DNA of 64,000 nt, taken from positions 82,989-146,988 of the forward strand of contig JAAZVZ010000004.1 in the NCBI GenBank assembly GCA_018623155.1, written 5' to 3'. The stretch's first letter is position 1; each line of letters opens with the position of its first letter. This DNA comes from Glaciecola sp. (GTDB taxonomy: Bacteria > Pseudomonadota > Gammaproteobacteria > Enterobacterales > Alteromonadaceae). Below, in pieces: positions 8,319 to 17,254 of the stretch. Made by a program: the position numbers and the translations under genes. A model generated the notes under the pieces. The model was not told where the DNA came from. It ran no database searches and worked only from the letters and a program-made list of their open reading frames with translations.

Positions 8319-9230
8319 ATGTCAGACCGCGTGGTCAATTTACAACACAAAGCTCGGATTTTGTCTCAGATTCGAGCTTTTTTTTCACATCGTGGTGTGC
8401 TTGAAGCAGACGTTCCGTGTCTGGACTCGCATGGGGTGACTGATCCCTTCTTGACCAATTTTGAATGCGATTGGCAAGGACAAACTCGTTATTTGCAAAC
8501 GTCTCCAGAATTCGCCTTAAAACGTTTGTTAAGTGAAGGGTTTGGCGATTGTTATTACTTAGGTAAAGCATTTCGCAATGAAGCTCGTTCAACCCAACAC
8601 AGTCCAGAGTTTATGATCCTTGAATGGTATCGAATCGGAATGACTCCAGAGCAGTTGATGAACGAGATCGCCGAATTAATCACATGTGTTCTTGGCATAG
8701 ACAAAACGGATTCGATGTCCTATGCCGATGCGTTTATGAAATACGCCAATATCGATATTTGGCAAGCCACTCGAGAGCAACTCATCAAAATTTTTCCTGG
8801 AGAATGTCATTTTGATCTGACATTGGAAACCGATTCTGATTTGTTACAAATGTTATTTAGCATTTTGGTTGAGCCTCAGATAGGACAGGAATTCCCCTGC
8901 TTTATTTATGATTTTCCACTTGACCAAGCGGCACTTGCCCAAGCCAATGAAGACGGTCTCACGGCTCAACGATTTGAGTTATATTACAAAGGTTTTGAGT
9001 TGGCTAATGGGTATGGTGAGTTAACTGATCCAGAGGAACAAGCAAGACGCTTCGGACAAGACAATAATCGTCGACTGCGACTCGGTAAGAAATTGATTGA
9101 ACCAGATGTCAGGCTAGTACAAGCTCTTAAAACTGGATTACCAAACTGCAGCGGTGTTGCATTAGGCGTTGATCGATTGTGTATGCTCGCGTTAGGCTTA
9201 GAGGATATAAACCTAATTCAATTTAACTGA
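8319..9230 (+). CDS. epmA: EF-P lysine lysyltransferase (PoxA/GenX)
   Basis: Paralogue of the class II lysyl-tRNA synthetase catalytic core that ligates (R)-beta-lysine to Lys34 of EF-P instead of tRNA. The 303-residue protein lacks the N-terminal anticodon-binding domain of LysRS, as expected. Visible class II elements include RAFFSHRGVLEADVP, QTSPEFALKRLL, the motif 2 region YLGKAFRNEARSTQHSPEF, FELYYKGFELANGYGEL and motif 3 near GVALGVDRLCMLALG. It lies immediately after its substrate gene efp and close to epmB, so the whole modification pathway is clustered apart from EpmC, which is not seen here. Confidence 0.96.
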   Translation: MSDRVVNLQHKARILSQIRAFFSHRGVLEADVPCLDSHGVTDPFLTNFECDWQGQTRYLQTSPEFALKRLLSEGFGDCYYLGKAFRNEARSTQHSPEFMILEWYRIGMTPEQLMNEIAELITCVLGIDKTDSMSYADAFMKYANIDIWQATREQLIKIFPGECHFDLTLETDSDLLQMLFSILVEPQIGQEFPCFIYDFPLDQAALAQANEDGLTAQRFELYYKGFELANGYGELTDPEEQARRFGQDNNRRLRLGKKLIEPDVRLVQALKTGLPNCSGVALGVDRLCMLALGLEDINLIQFN

Positions 9231-9265
9231 CGGTGATGAATCAAACAAATCTTTTGGTATCGCTT

Positions 9266-9568
9266 TTACGATGCATTTGAGTGATAGTCTATTATGGAAA
9301 GATCATCTAATATCCAAGTAGGTAAGGCCATTCGGATGTCAGATGTCAGCACTTCAAAATTGGCGTTAAGTTCGATTACTTCTTGAATTTGTGGGCAGTG
9401 TTGCACAATGGACTCTGGTAACTCACAACACATTTGTAGCAATAGTCTTAATTCGTCTTCTGGTTCACACTCCCTTTCCGCAATATATTGCAGACATCGG
9501 TGTGTCTGTTGAACGACATCTTCGAGTGTTGATAAGGAGGTATTATGGGTATTTTTTTGGGTGTGCAT
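9266..9568 (-). CDS. Small acidic protein of unknown function
   Basis: An open frame of 100 residues with no signal peptide or membrane segment. It is acidic and Cys-bearing (LRLLLQMCCELPESIVQHC), with helical character and no recognised motif. It starts 26 bases after the stop of the upstream prolyl isomerase on the same strand, consistent with the end of an rlmG-ppiA-unknown unit. The ribosome site is weak (TTGGAAT before the ATG). A competing opposite-strand frame at 9391-9585 looks less protein-like. I consider it a probable but not certain gene. Confidence 0.55.
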   Translation of the reverse strand: MHTQKNTHNTSLSTLEDVVQQTHRCLQYIAERECEPEDELRLLLQMCCELPESIVQHCPQIQEVIELNANFEVLTSDIRMALPTWILDDLSIIDYHSNAS

Positions 9569-9594
9569 ATTCCAACATCATATAATAATAAGGG

Positions 9595-10209
9595 TTAAAA
9601 CTGAGGCGGTAAGATCTCAGCTTTTTTCAATATGATGGGTTTGATCGGCACATCAGGTTGCCCAAAATCAATCGAGTATTCAGTCTCGACAGCCCCCATC
9701 GCATCGATTACCTCAAATCCTTCTACTACAGAACCAAATACGGTATACCCCCAGTTTCGACCAGGGTCGAGCGATTCATTGTCTTTTAGATTGATAAAAA
9801 ATTGTCTCGTGGCACTATGTGGGTCAGTCTCTCTAGCCATAGCGATACTGTAATAAGTGTTTTTCAGTCCGTTTCCTGATTCATTCATTATTTTGCCAAG
9901 AGAGGGTTTTGGTTTGTAATCGGCCGTATAGCCACCACCTTGGACCACAAAGTTTGGTACTACACGATGAAAAATCGTATCTTCGTAACTGCGTAATGCG
10001 ACGTAACGCAAAAAGTTATTTACCGTGATAGGGGCTTTGAAACGGTCCAGTTCTAGTATAAATTCACCAAGGTTTGTTGAGATTTTTACTCGTGGATAAG
10101 TATTATCCGGCTGAATGTCAGAGCCATCTTTGACTTTCATAGCAAAGCTGGATGCACTGACACATAATATTACTGCAGCAAACAAAGTACGAAAAAGTTG
10201 CACACCCAT
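9595..10209 (-). CDS. ppiA: Periplasmic cyclophilin-type peptidyl-prolyl isomerase
   Basis: Catalyses cis-trans isomerisation at proline in exported proteins. The N-terminus LFRTLFAAVILCVSASSFA is a cleavable signal peptide, placing the 204-residue protein in the periplasm. The cyclophilin domain shows NTNLGEF-like KISTNLGEFILELD, then APITVNNFLRYV, FHRVVPNFVVQGG (catalytic Arg and Phe), and ATRQFFINLKDN followed by GYTVFGSVVEGFEVID. The name is by family and location; a ppiB-like cytoplasmic role is excluded by the signal peptide. It begins 2 bases after the rlmG stop, so the two are probably co-transcribed. Confidence 0.88.
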   Translation of the reverse strand: MGVQLFRTLFAAVILCVSASSFAMKVKDGSDIQPDNTYPRVKISTNLGEFILELDRFKAPITVNNFLRYVALRSYEDTIFHRVVPNFVVQGGGYTADYKPKPSLGKIMNESGNGLKNTYYSIAMARETDPHSATRQFFINLKDNESLDPGRNWGYTVFGSVVEGFEVIDAMGAVETEYSIDFGQPDVPIKPIILKKAEILPPQF

Positions 10210-10211
10210 GG

Positions 10212-11354
10212 TTATCCCTTTTTAAAGGTTGATAATATAGTGAACTTATCACTATTTGCGGTGACAGTAAAACCGCCAAAACGCTTCTTTAAGACCTTGC
10301 CGTAAGCTAAATGTCGATTAGCAACAATGCGCAACTCGCCACCCGGCTTAAGTGCGAAGTAGCTATCTTGAAACATTTGTATGGCAATGTGTTCGGTAAT
10401 TGTATTATTTTGATGAAAAGGGGGATTACACAAAATCAAATCAGCCGGCTCACGCAAACCATAATAGCTTAAACAGTTGTTATGCCAAAACTCACAATTC
10501 GGCAAAGCATCTGGATGGTTGGTTGTGACATTTTGTTTGGCGGAGGCAACCGCATGATAAGACTCATCAACGAATGTTACGCAGGCTTCCGGGTTGAGAT
10601 GTAATGCTGCGCAGCCTAGTACACCGTTACCACAGCCCAAATCAATGATGCGTTGGCCGGTGACGGGTGTCAGATTTTCCAACATGAATCGAGCACCAAT
10701 ATCGAGTTGGTTCCTTGCGAAAACATTGGGCATATTAGCTATGTTCAAGTTGTACTCTGGCACTTCCCAGTGGCACATAGCCGTGCTATAAGTAAGTTCA
10801 GGTGCACTTACCTCAGCGAGTAGTAAACGCGATTTTTTCCACGCTAGTCCAGTGCGATTCGGTCCAATATGCTGTTCAAATAAGTCCTGAACACTCTTAG
10901 TGACCTTTTGCATTTTACTCCCAGCCAGGACAATACTTTTGTCATGCAGCAAAGGCCGTAACCGTTGTAACTGGTCAGCCAAGAACGTCAGGTTTTTGGG
11001 TATTTTTAGCAGTGCGATATCGACAGGCCGTGACGGTGCTTCAAGCGAGTGACACCAATTTACCGTATCTTCTAGTTCGTTACTGGCGAGATTGGCTCTG
11101 GCGGCTTGCTGAGCTACCAGTGAGTCGCTCCAATGCGTTATGTGATAAGGCTGTAACGCACAGGTTAACGCACCAAAATCATCGTTGAGTATGGCTATGT
11201 GCGACGTTGGTAGGCGGTCTGAATAGTTGTCGGCAAGTGTTCTTAACAGATACTCATCGGTTGCATCCCAAGCTTGGAGCGACTTGTGTTGTGCTCCACG
11301 AGGGTAGCGTTGTAGTATGTGTGTGCCAAAAGGGTGTGTTAATTCAATCTGCAT
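10212..11354 (-). CDS. rlmG: 23S rRNA (guanine1835-N2)-methyltransferase
   Basis: Uses S-adenosylmethionine to methylate G1835 of 23S rRNA. It has the tandem architecture of RlmG: an N-terminal degenerate methyltransferase-like half and a C-terminal catalytic half with the SAM-binding IIDLGCGNGVLGCAAL, the acidic FVDES and the substrate motif LCNPPFHQN. The 380-residue length fits. The frame extends upstream to a TTG at 11417, but the ATG at 11354 gives MQIELTHPFGTHILQRYPRG, aligning with the family start. Its start codon is only 20 bases from the divergent alkB start. Confidence 0.93.
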   Translation of the reverse strand: MQIELTHPFGTHILQRYPRGAQHKSLQAWDATDEYLLRTLADNYSDRLPTSHIAILNDDFGALTCALQPYHITHWSDSLVAQQAARANLASNELEDTVNWCHSLEAPSRPVDIALLKIPKNLTFLADQLQRLRPLLHDKSIVLAGSKMQKVTKSVQDLFEQHIGPNRTGLAWKKSRLLLAEVSAPELTYSTAMCHWEVPEYNLNIANMPNVFARNQLDIGARFMLENLTPVTGQRIIDLGCGNGVLGCAALHLNPEACVTFVDESYHAVASAKQNVTTNHPDALPNCEFWHNNCLSYYGLREPADLILCNPPFHQNNTITEHIAIQMFQDSYFALKPGGELRIVANRHLAYGKVLKKRFGGFTVTANSDKFTILSTFKKG

Positions 11355-11374
11355 AGACTTATTTAAGGTAACCG

Positions 11375-11977
11375 ATGTTCGACGAGCTCCCAATACAAAT
11401 GTCACTACCTGATGCAACTGTCACGTACTATCCTCAATGGTTAACGGCTAATCAGGCATCTAGATATCAAGCGATCTTGCAAGAAGAACTGCTGTGGTCG
11501 CAAGATTATATCAAAATCTACGGTCGCACGGTAAAAATTCCTCGTTTGCAAGCATGGTATGGCGAGCCTGAAGCACTCTATACCTATTCAAAACTAGAAA
11601 TGAAGCCATTGGCATGGCACCCGGTTTTGGCTGACTTACGGGCCGAACTCGAGGAGGAGTGTGCTGCCCAATTTAACTCAGTCTTAGCAAATTGGTATCG
11701 TCATGGTCAAGACAGTATGGGTATGCACAGTGATGATGAACCTGAGTTAGGCGTTCGACCTGTTATTGCATCCTTAACCTTGGGCCAGGCTCGGGGCTTT
11801 ATAATGAAACATAAAATAACGGGGCAAAAGGAGGTGCTGGATTTGGCGCATGGCAGTTTACTGGTCATGTCTGGAGATACTCAAGCGAATTGGCAACACG
11901 GTATAAACAAGACAAAAAAAACAGTTGCTGATAGAATTAATCTTACTTTTCGACATATAACTCCGGTTCGGCCATGA
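11375..11977 (+). CDS. alkB: AlkB-type 2-oxoglutarate/iron-dependent DNA repair dioxygenase
   Basis: Predicted to remove alkyl groups from damaged nucleic acid bases by oxidative dealkylation. The 200-residue protein shows the jelly-roll iron ligands His118 and Asp120 in MHSDDE and His175 in WQHGI, with the 2-oxoglutarate-binding Arg187 and Arg193 in DRINLTFR. The preceding [11 protein letters not shown] is the standard AlkB lead-in. It resembles the ALKBH2/3-like bacterial AlkB group more than E. coli AlkB, judged by eye. An AAGG ribosome site lies 6 bases before the ATG. The stop overlaps the bolA start by 4 bases, so the two are translationally coupled. Confidence 0.9.
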   Translation: MFDELPIQMSLPDATVTYYPQWLTANQASRYQAILQEELLWSQDYIKIYGRTVKIPRLQAWYGEPEALYTYSKLEMKPLAWHPVLADLRAELEEECAAQFNSVLANWYRHGQDSMGMHSDDEPELGVRPVIASLTLGQARGFIMKHKITGQKEVLDLAHGSLLVMSGDTQANWQHGINKTKKTVADRINLTFRHITPVRP

Positions 11978-12285
11978 TCATTGAGCAACAAATTACGCAA
12001 AAAATCCGCGATGCATTTTCTCCAGTGCATCTAGAAGTACATAATGAAAGTCACATGCATAATGTTGCTCCAGGCAGTGAAAGTCACTTTAAAGTCGTGA
12101 TTGTGAGTCAGGCGTTTGCTGGTAAGCGTTTAATTCAGTGCCATCGGATGGTCAATGAGGTTCTGGCAGAGGAACTCTCGCATCACATCCATGCCTTGGC
12201 GATCCATACTTACACTAATGAGAAATGGGAGGCGACTCAAAGTGCGCCAGATTCACCAAGTTGCATGGGTGGAAGTAAGCGATAA
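11974..12285 (+). CDS. bolA: BolA family protein
   Basis: A 103-residue member of the BolA family, which pairs with monothiol glutaredoxins in iron-sulfur trafficking and, for E. coli BolA, affects cell shape. Family marks are [23 protein letters not shown] and the basic helix [17 protein letters not shown] with the conserved His and Arg, ending in [14 protein letters not shown]. The spacing ATGA overlap with alkB suggests one transcript. It converges on rpoS. Whether it is bolA proper or ibaG-like is judged by the HNESHMH motif, which favours BolA. Confidence 0.9.
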   Translation: MIIEQQITQKIRDAFSPVHLEVHNESHMHNVAPGSESHFKVVIVSQAFAGKRLIQCHRMVNEVLAEELSHHIHALAIHTYTNEKWEATQSAPDSPSCMGGSKR

Positions 12286-12313
12286 ACCGTCTTGGAAGCC
12301 GGATAACGCTCAT

Positions 12314-13327
12314 TTAATTATCGTTATTTGCTTTGAATAAGGCTTCAACATTGAGGCCTTGTTGCCCTAAAGTATCACGTAAACGACGCAATGCCTCTAC
12401 TTGAATTTGTCTAACACGCTCTCTGGTTAATCCGATCTCACTACCAACATCTTCCAATGTCGCAGGTTCATAACCTAATAAACCAAAGCGCCGAGCGAGG
12501 ACTTCACGCTGTTTGGCGTTGAGGTCTTTGAGCCAACGTTCAATCGAATGACGCATGTCATGATCTTGCACTTCGTTTTCTGGGCCCAAGTGATTCTCGT
12601 CTCGAAGCACATCCAGCATACCCTTGCTTTCATTATCTGGATTAATAGAAGTATCGACAGAACTAATACGCTCATTGAGTTTGAGCATCTTAGAGACGGC
12701 TTCTACATTTTGTCCTAGGGCACTCGCTATATCCTCGGCGGTGGGCTCATGGTCAAGCTCTTGGGCTAGTTCCCGAGCAGTTCGCAAATAGACATTAAGT
12801 TCCTTTACTACATGAATGGGTAACCGAATGGTGCGTGTTTGATTCATGATGGCGCGTTCAATGGTTTGCCGAATCCACCAAGTCGCATAAGTTGAGAAGC
12901 GAAAGCCACGCTCCGGGTCAAATTTTTCTACCGCTCGGATTAAGCCAAGATTACCTTCTTCAATCAAATCGAGTAGAGCTAGACCGCGGTTGTTATAACG
13001 TCTGGCGATCTTGACCACTAGGCGCAAGTTACTGACAATCATACGCTCACGAGACGGTAAGTCACCTTGCAGCGCCTTGCGTGCGTACAACACCTCTTCC
13101 TCTGCGCTGAGCAGAGGAGAAAAACCAATCTCACTCAAGTAAAGTTGCGTCGCATCTAAATTGCGTTGCATATCCTCAGTGATATTGACATCGTCAAAGG
13201 CATCAGAATCGTCTTCTGAAAATATACTTATTTCGTCTGTGTGTGTATCTGTATTATTATTTTCGCAATCAGCGTCATAGTGTTGAGATATGAGTTCTAC
13301 ATCAATATCTTGGTTTTTCTGACCCAT
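12314..13327 (-). CDS. rpoS: RNA polymerase sigma factor RpoS (sigma-38)
   Basis: Alternative sigma factor directing the stationary-phase and general stress programme. The 337-residue protein has region 1.2 ([20 protein letters not shown]), region 2 ([20 protein letters not shown], then [19 protein letters not shown]), region 3 and the region 4 helix-turn-helix ([19 protein letters not shown]). It lacks the long non-conserved insert of RpoD. The Asp-rich N-terminal extension before region 1.2 is a little longer than in E. coli. A GCAGGAG site precedes the ATG. It follows nlpD, inside which E. coli rpoS has its main promoter; the 62-base gap here suggests the same arrangement. Confidence 0.97.
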   Translation of the reverse strand: MGQKNQDIDVELISQHYDADCENNNTDTHTDEISIFSEDDSDAFDDVNITEDMQRNLDATQLYLSEIGFSPLLSAEEEVLYARKALQGDLPSRERMIVSNLRLVVKIARRYNNRGLALLDLIEEGNLGLIRAVEKFDPERGFRFSTYATWWIRQTIERAIMNQTRTIRLPIHVVKELNVYLRTARELAQELDHEPTAEDIASALGQNVEAVSKMLKLNERISSVDTSINPDNESKGMLDVLRDENHLGPENEVQDHDMRHSIERWLKDLNAKQREVLARRFGLLGYEPATLEDVGSEIGLTRERVRQIQVEALRRLRDTLGQQGLNVEALFKANNDN

Positions 13328-13389
13328 TACTGCATCTCCTGCATACCGGAATAATCATTAACTCCTCCTAACGTCCATTTAGGTTTTTC

Positions 13390-14202
13390 TTATTTTCTGG
13401 GCAAAAATCTTTGTGGATCCTGTGATTTACCTTTAAAGCGGATCTCAAAGCGAAGCATTGCCTCAGTCGTCCCGGAGTTACCCATTTCGGCTATCATCTC
13501 TCCCGCCTTGACAAATTGGCGCTCCTCTACCAATATTTTATTATTGTGCGCATATGCACTTAAATATGTATCAGTATGTTTGATGATAACCAGGTTTCCA
13601 TAACCTCTAAGCGCATCACCGACGTAAACGACTTTGCCCTTAGCTGCTGAGACGACCGGGGTACCAATGGTATTTGCAATAAGCAAACCACTGTTGCCCG
13701 CTTCAGCGGTTGAAAACTGACCAACAATTTTACCTTCTGTTGGCCATACCCATCGCGCAACACGCGAAGGGAGTGTTTTAGTGGAAGCTACTTGTGATGA
13801 AGAATTATCACTAGTGCTGTCACTACGATACACCTCAGTTTGAGTTGACGCAACTGAATTTTGGGACTTAGGAGCAGATTTAACTGCCTCTAATGAACTA
13901 GTATCGGCCTTAAAGCTTGGTTGTTTAAGGACTTTTTCTGAAAGGTTGAGCCTTTGTCCAATCTGTATATGATAAGGCTCTGTCAAGTTATTGAGCTGAG
14001 CGAGTTCTTGATAATCTTTTCCATACAGCCACGCAATTCCATATAGTGTTTCGTTACTTTGTACTACGTGGAAATTCTGAGAGTGACGTTTGTCATTATC
14101 AGATACTGCAGTATCGATAACCGATATTGGCGCGGGCACTGAACGCTGAGCACAGCCAATTAACCCAAGTATTCCTAGCACAATGAATGCTGTTCTAACC
14201 AC
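13390..14202 (-). CDS. nlpD: NlpD lipoprotein, LysM plus degenerate LytM domain
   Basis: Envelope lipoprotein that in E. coli activates the amidase AmiC during daughter-cell separation. A lipobox LIGC places the lipidated Cys at residue 17. A LysM peptidoglycan-binding domain follows (HVVQSNETLYGIAWLYGK to IGQRLNLSE), then a Ser/Thr-rich linker and a C-terminal LytM/M23 domain beginning RWVWPTEGKIVGQF. The M23 zinc ligands are mostly lost: the first His site reads NSGLLIAN and the last HxH site reads LRFEIR, although SAYAHN keeps one His. This matches the non-catalytic activator role. At 270 residues it is shorter than E. coli NlpD. It directly precedes rpoS. Confidence 0.93.
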   Translation of the reverse strand: MVRTAFIVLGILGLIGCAQRSVPAPISVIDTAVSDNDKRHSQNFHVVQSNETLYGIAWLYGKDYQELAQLNNLTEPYHIQIGQRLNLSEKVLKQPSFKADTSSLEAVKSAPKSQNSVASTQTEVYRSDSTSDNSSSQVASTKTLPSRVARWVWPTEGKIVGQFSTAEAGNSGLLIANTIGTPVVSAAKGKVVYVGDALRGYGNLVIIKHTDTYLSAYAHNNKILVEERQFVKAGEMIAEMGNSGTTEAMLRFEIRFKGKSQDPQRFLPRK

Positions 14203-14208
14203 AAATAT

Positions 14209-14787
14209 TTACCTATAGACCAGATAAAGAGCTATCGCGAGTAGGATAACCCCCCAACCAAGAAATTCAACATATTGGCGCAACTTGTGTTCCATTTTTG
14301 CACCGCCCCAGTACATCAACGCGGCAACTAAAAAAAAACGAGCACCTCGACCCACCCCAGATGCTATTACGAAAGGCAAAAAAGCCATCGACATCATACC
14401 CGCTGTGAGAGTAAAAACTTTATACGGAATAGGTGAAAACCCAGCAATGAAAACTACCCAGACACCATACTGGGTAAACCAGTCCATGGCGAGCGCCAAC
14501 TTATCGCTGTAACCTAAATCAACAATAATGGGATGGATAAATGCATCAAATGCAAAATACCCAAGTAAATATCCAGCAATACCACCAATTACGGACGCGA
14601 TGGTGGTGATCATTGCGTACCACCATGCTTTTTTTGGGGTTGCTAACGCCATTGGAGCAAGCATCACATCCGGTGGAATCGGGAAAATAACAGACTCGGT
14701 AAAACTTAAGCCGGCTAAATATTTGTCAGCATGGCGATGCTGTGCCCAACTTAAGCAAGCATCATAAAGTGGCGTAAATAGTTTCAT
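14209..14787 (-). CDS. yqaA: YqaA family inner-membrane protein (DedA/SNARE-associated-like)
   Basis: A 192-residue inner-membrane protein of the YqaA branch of the DedA/VTT superfamily. Hydrophobic segments are visible around MITTIASVIGGIAGYLLGYF, GVWVVFIAGFSPIPYKVFT and the C-terminal WGVILLAIALYLVYR. The motifs FTESVIFPIPPDVML and GFSPIPYK are characteristic; DedA proteins are implicated in lipid flipping and envelope homeostasis. It sits between pcm and nlpD with a one-base gap to pcm, a conserved arrangement in this order. Confidence 0.9.
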   Translation of the reverse strand: MKLFTPLYDACLSWAQHRHADKYLAGLSFTESVIFPIPPDVMLAPMALATPKKAWWYAMITTIASVIGGIAGYLLGYFAFDAFIHPIIVDLGYSDKLALAMDWFTQYGVWVVFIAGFSPIPYKVFTLTAGMMSMAFLPFVIASGVGRGARFFLVAALMYWGGAKMEHKLRQYVEFLGWGVILLAIALYLVYR

Positions 14788-14788
14788 G

Positions 14789-15439
14789 TTAAATAATCGT
14801 TCCTTGAATTAATGGGACAAATCGCGCATCGTCGATTGGAATTTGTTGAACATTTTGTCCTACCTTGCGCACATAGGTTAGGGTTTGTTTAGTGTCTCCA
14901 AGTGGTATCAGTAGACAGCCATTATCATTGAGTTGTGCAACCAGTGCCTCTGGTAACGTCACCGCCGCTGCAGTAACTATAATTCCATCATAAGGGCCTT
15001 TGGCTTGCCATCCTTCCCAGCCATCCCCGTGCTTACACGAAATGTTGTAACAATCCAACTGACCAAAGCGACGCTGAGCCTGAAATTGCAACGCTTTGAT
15101 GCGTTCCACGGTATATACATGTGTGAATAGCTTTGCCAAAACGGTCGTTTGGTATCCCGAGCCAGTACCAATTTCCAAAATTTTAGGCGATTCGATAGAA
15201 AATTCAGCCATATGGGCCCTTAACATTTGCGTCATAAATGCCACTGTTGAGGGTTGTGAGAGGGTTTGTCCTTGTCCTATAGGCAAGGCATCGTTGTTAT
15301 ATGCTTGATGCGATAGAGAGGGAGGAAGAAATAATTCTCTAGGGATATTTCCCATTACTTCAAGTACTGAGTTATCCGCTATGCCGTGTTGTATTAACAG
15401 CTCGATTAGGCTTTTCGCTCGAGGCAAGGTTTTGATCAT
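14789..15439 (-). CDS. pcm: Protein-L-isoaspartate O-methyltransferase
   Basis: Repairs aged proteins by methylating isoaspartyl residues with S-adenosylmethionine. The 216-residue protein carries the family motif PIGQGQTLSQPSTVAFMTQM, the SAM-binding ILEIGTGSGYQT, and YDGIIVTAAAVTLPEALV, with GCLLIPLG near the end. Its start overlaps the end of surE by 4 bases, so the two are coupled; surE-pcm is one of the most conserved pairs upstream of nlpD-rpoS and both support stationary-phase survival. Confidence 0.96.
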   Translation of the reverse strand: MIKTLPRAKSLIELLIQHGIADNSVLEVMGNIPRELFLPPSLSHQAYNNDALPIGQGQTLSQPSTVAFMTQMLRAHMAEFSIESPKILEIGTGSGYQTTVLAKLFTHVYTVERIKALQFQAQRRFGQLDCYNISCKHGDGWEGWQAKGPYDGIIVTAAAVTLPEALVAQLNDNGCLLIPLGDTKQTLTYVRKVGQNVQQIPIDDARFVPLIQGTII

Positions 15440-16182
15440 CGTTGAGCCATCCAGGCTGACAAGGATTGTTGGGCTTGGTAGTCTGTCATATCGACCGATA
15501 AAGGCGTGACTGAAACAAAACCGTTGGCAATCGCGTGAAAATCTGTTCCTGGGCCAGCGTCTTGTTCAGGCCCGAGTTTACCATACCAAAAAATGGTTCG
15601 GCCAAACGGATCTTTGTCTTTGACCATATTTTCTGCTTGATGACGATTGCCCAGTCGTGTGACCTGGATCCCCTTGATTTCTTCATAAGGTAAATTCGGT
15701 ACGTTAACATTAAGGATACTGGTATCCGTTAATGGCATCTCTTTAAGTTTCTCAAGTAAGTCCACGAGCACTTGACCGGCCGTTGCAAATTGCCAGTTTT
15801 TATAACCGTGCATTGAAATAGCAATTGCGGGCAGGCCTAGATGACGTCCTTCGGTGGCTGCCGCGACAGTCCCTGAATAAATAACATCATCGCCAAGGTT
15901 GGGGCCGTGGTTAATCCCTGAAACGACGATATCTGGGGTTTTACACAAGTCACCTGTCATGCCTATTTGAACACAATCAGACGGTGTGCCGTTGACAGCA
16001 TAAAAACCATTATTTAATGTCGTTACACGAAGCGGAGAATGGAGTGATAGCGCGTTACTTGCACCCGATGCATTGCGGTCAGGAGCAATTACGGTCACCT
16101 TATGCTGGGCACTTAACGCATGATATGCCGCGACGATACCATCAGCAAAAGCGCTGTCATCATTACTCAATAATATATGCAT
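15436..16182 (-). CDS. surE: 5'/3'-nucleotidase SurE
   Basis: Metal-dependent phosphatase acting on nucleoside monophosphates and short polyphosphate. The 248-residue protein begins MHILLSNDDSAFADG, where Asp8 and Asp9 bind the metal, followed by APDRNASGASNALSL, the conserved NGTPSDCVQIG and SGINHGPNLGDDVIYSGTVA with the Asn ligand. It overlaps pcm by 4 bases and starts directly after truD, forming part of the ispD-ispF-truD-surE-pcm run. Confidence 0.97.
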   Translation of the reverse strand: MHILLSNDDSAFADGIVAAYHALSAQHKVTVIAPDRNASGASNALSLHSPLRVTTLNNGFYAVNGTPSDCVQIGMTGDLCKTPDIVVSGINHGPNLGDDVIYSGTVAAATEGRHLGLPAIAISMHGYKNWQFATAGQVLVDLLEKLKEMPLTDTSILNVNVPNLPYEEIKGIQVTRLGNRHQAENMVKDKDPFGRTIFWYGKLGPEQDAGPGTDFHAIANGFVSVTPLSVDMTDYQAQQSLSAWMAQR

Positions 16183-17244
16183 TTATTCTCCCCAGTGACA
16201 CAGTTCACGTAAAATAGATGTCGCAAAGCAACCTTTAGGTAGACTAAATTCCAGATGTAGGTCATTGGCTTGCCAGTCCCACCTGAGTTGAGCCGGTAAT
16301 AAGCGAATTGATCGGCGTTCTTGCTTTAATCCAAGACGAGATAAAGTAGCACAGATTTGTGGATATTGCGCGAGTACATTTTCTTCTAATTGCCGGGCAT
16401 TATGCTGAGTTTTTAAATCCCCTTTGCCAAAGAGAGGTGCTGAAATATGAATATCTCCCTCAGCCAGTCTTCCATCAATCATTGGATCATTGTCTTCGGG
16501 TATAAAGTAACTATTGGAACCTGAGAGCACAAAGGCATCGCCAGAGATTGGCTGGGCAAAACAACCTTGTTCGATTCGGGTATGGATCACAGTATTAAAT
16601 AACCAACTGCGTAAGGCTGAGATGGCTAAGTTTTTTTTATTGCGTTGTTTGATGCCTGTTCCATCAACCAAATGTTGCGCTAACGCTAGATTACCACCAT
16701 AGCGAATTCGAGGCTCTCCGTGCTCATCTTTATAATGCATCTCGCCAAAGCGCTGTTGGCCAAAATAATTAGGGACACCCGATTTGTGAATTTGATGAAG
16801 TCGACGTTCGACGTCTTGACAATCGGTTACTTTGCGCAGAACAATCGCAAAACGATTACCTGCTAGATGCCCTGTCTTGAGCTTTTTATTGTGTCTGCTT
16901 ACGCTTAGAACACGCAACCCTGGAAGGGTAAATTGAGTAAAATCGATGTCAGGGTGTTGCGGGTGATGCACGCCAAAATATTGAAGTGTGCGTCCATATT
17001 TGTCCTTTCTCCCTGCAAAAGTAACTTGGCGCAGAGGTAGGCGGCAAAATTTGGCGAGTGCTTCTGCCACGAATGCAGTGTTGAGACCTATTTTTTCGAT
17101 ATGAACGTAGCTGTGTTCTCCATCTCCTGTGAGTTCGTAGCCCAGGATTTCATCTACGACAAAATCCGCCATGTCACATTTAAACCCCGCATTTGCAGTC
17201 GGTTTTTGGTATAAATGTGCCCAGTCTTGTGCAGGATACTTCAT
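16183..17244 (-). CDS. truD: tRNA pseudouridine(13) synthase
   Basis: Isomerises uridine 13 of glutamate tRNA to pseudouridine. The 353-residue protein carries the catalytic region FAGRKDKYGRTLQYFGV, in which the Asp of RKDKYG is the nucleophile, and the TruD-specific GNRFAIVLR and GVPNYFGQQRFGE motifs. It follows ispF with a 10-base gap and abuts surE, a conserved order. Confidence 0.96.
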   Translation of the reverse strand: MKYPAQDWAHLYQKPTANAGFKCDMADFVVDEILGYELTGDGEHSYVHIEKIGLNTAFVAEALAKFCRLPLRQVTFAGRKDKYGRTLQYFGVHHPQHPDIDFTQFTLPGLRVLSVSRHNKKLKTGHLAGNRFAIVLRKVTDCQDVERRLHQIHKSGVPNYFGQQRFGEMHYKDEHGEPRIRYGGNLALAQHLVDGTGIKQRNKKNLAISALRSWLFNTVIHTRIEQGCFAQPISGDAFVLSGSNSYFIPEDNDPMIDGRLAEGDIHISAPLFGKGDLKTQHNARQLEENVLAQYPQICATLSRLGLKQERRSIRLLPAQLRWDWQANDLHLEFSLPKGCFATSILRELCHWGE

Positions 17245-17254
17245 GAAGATTGTC

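Noticed and set aside
9391..9585. 64-residue plus-strand frame overlapping the 100-residue minus-strand gene
   Set aside because: The minus-strand frame is longer and lies in a same-strand gene series; the plus-strand frame lacks a ribosome site.
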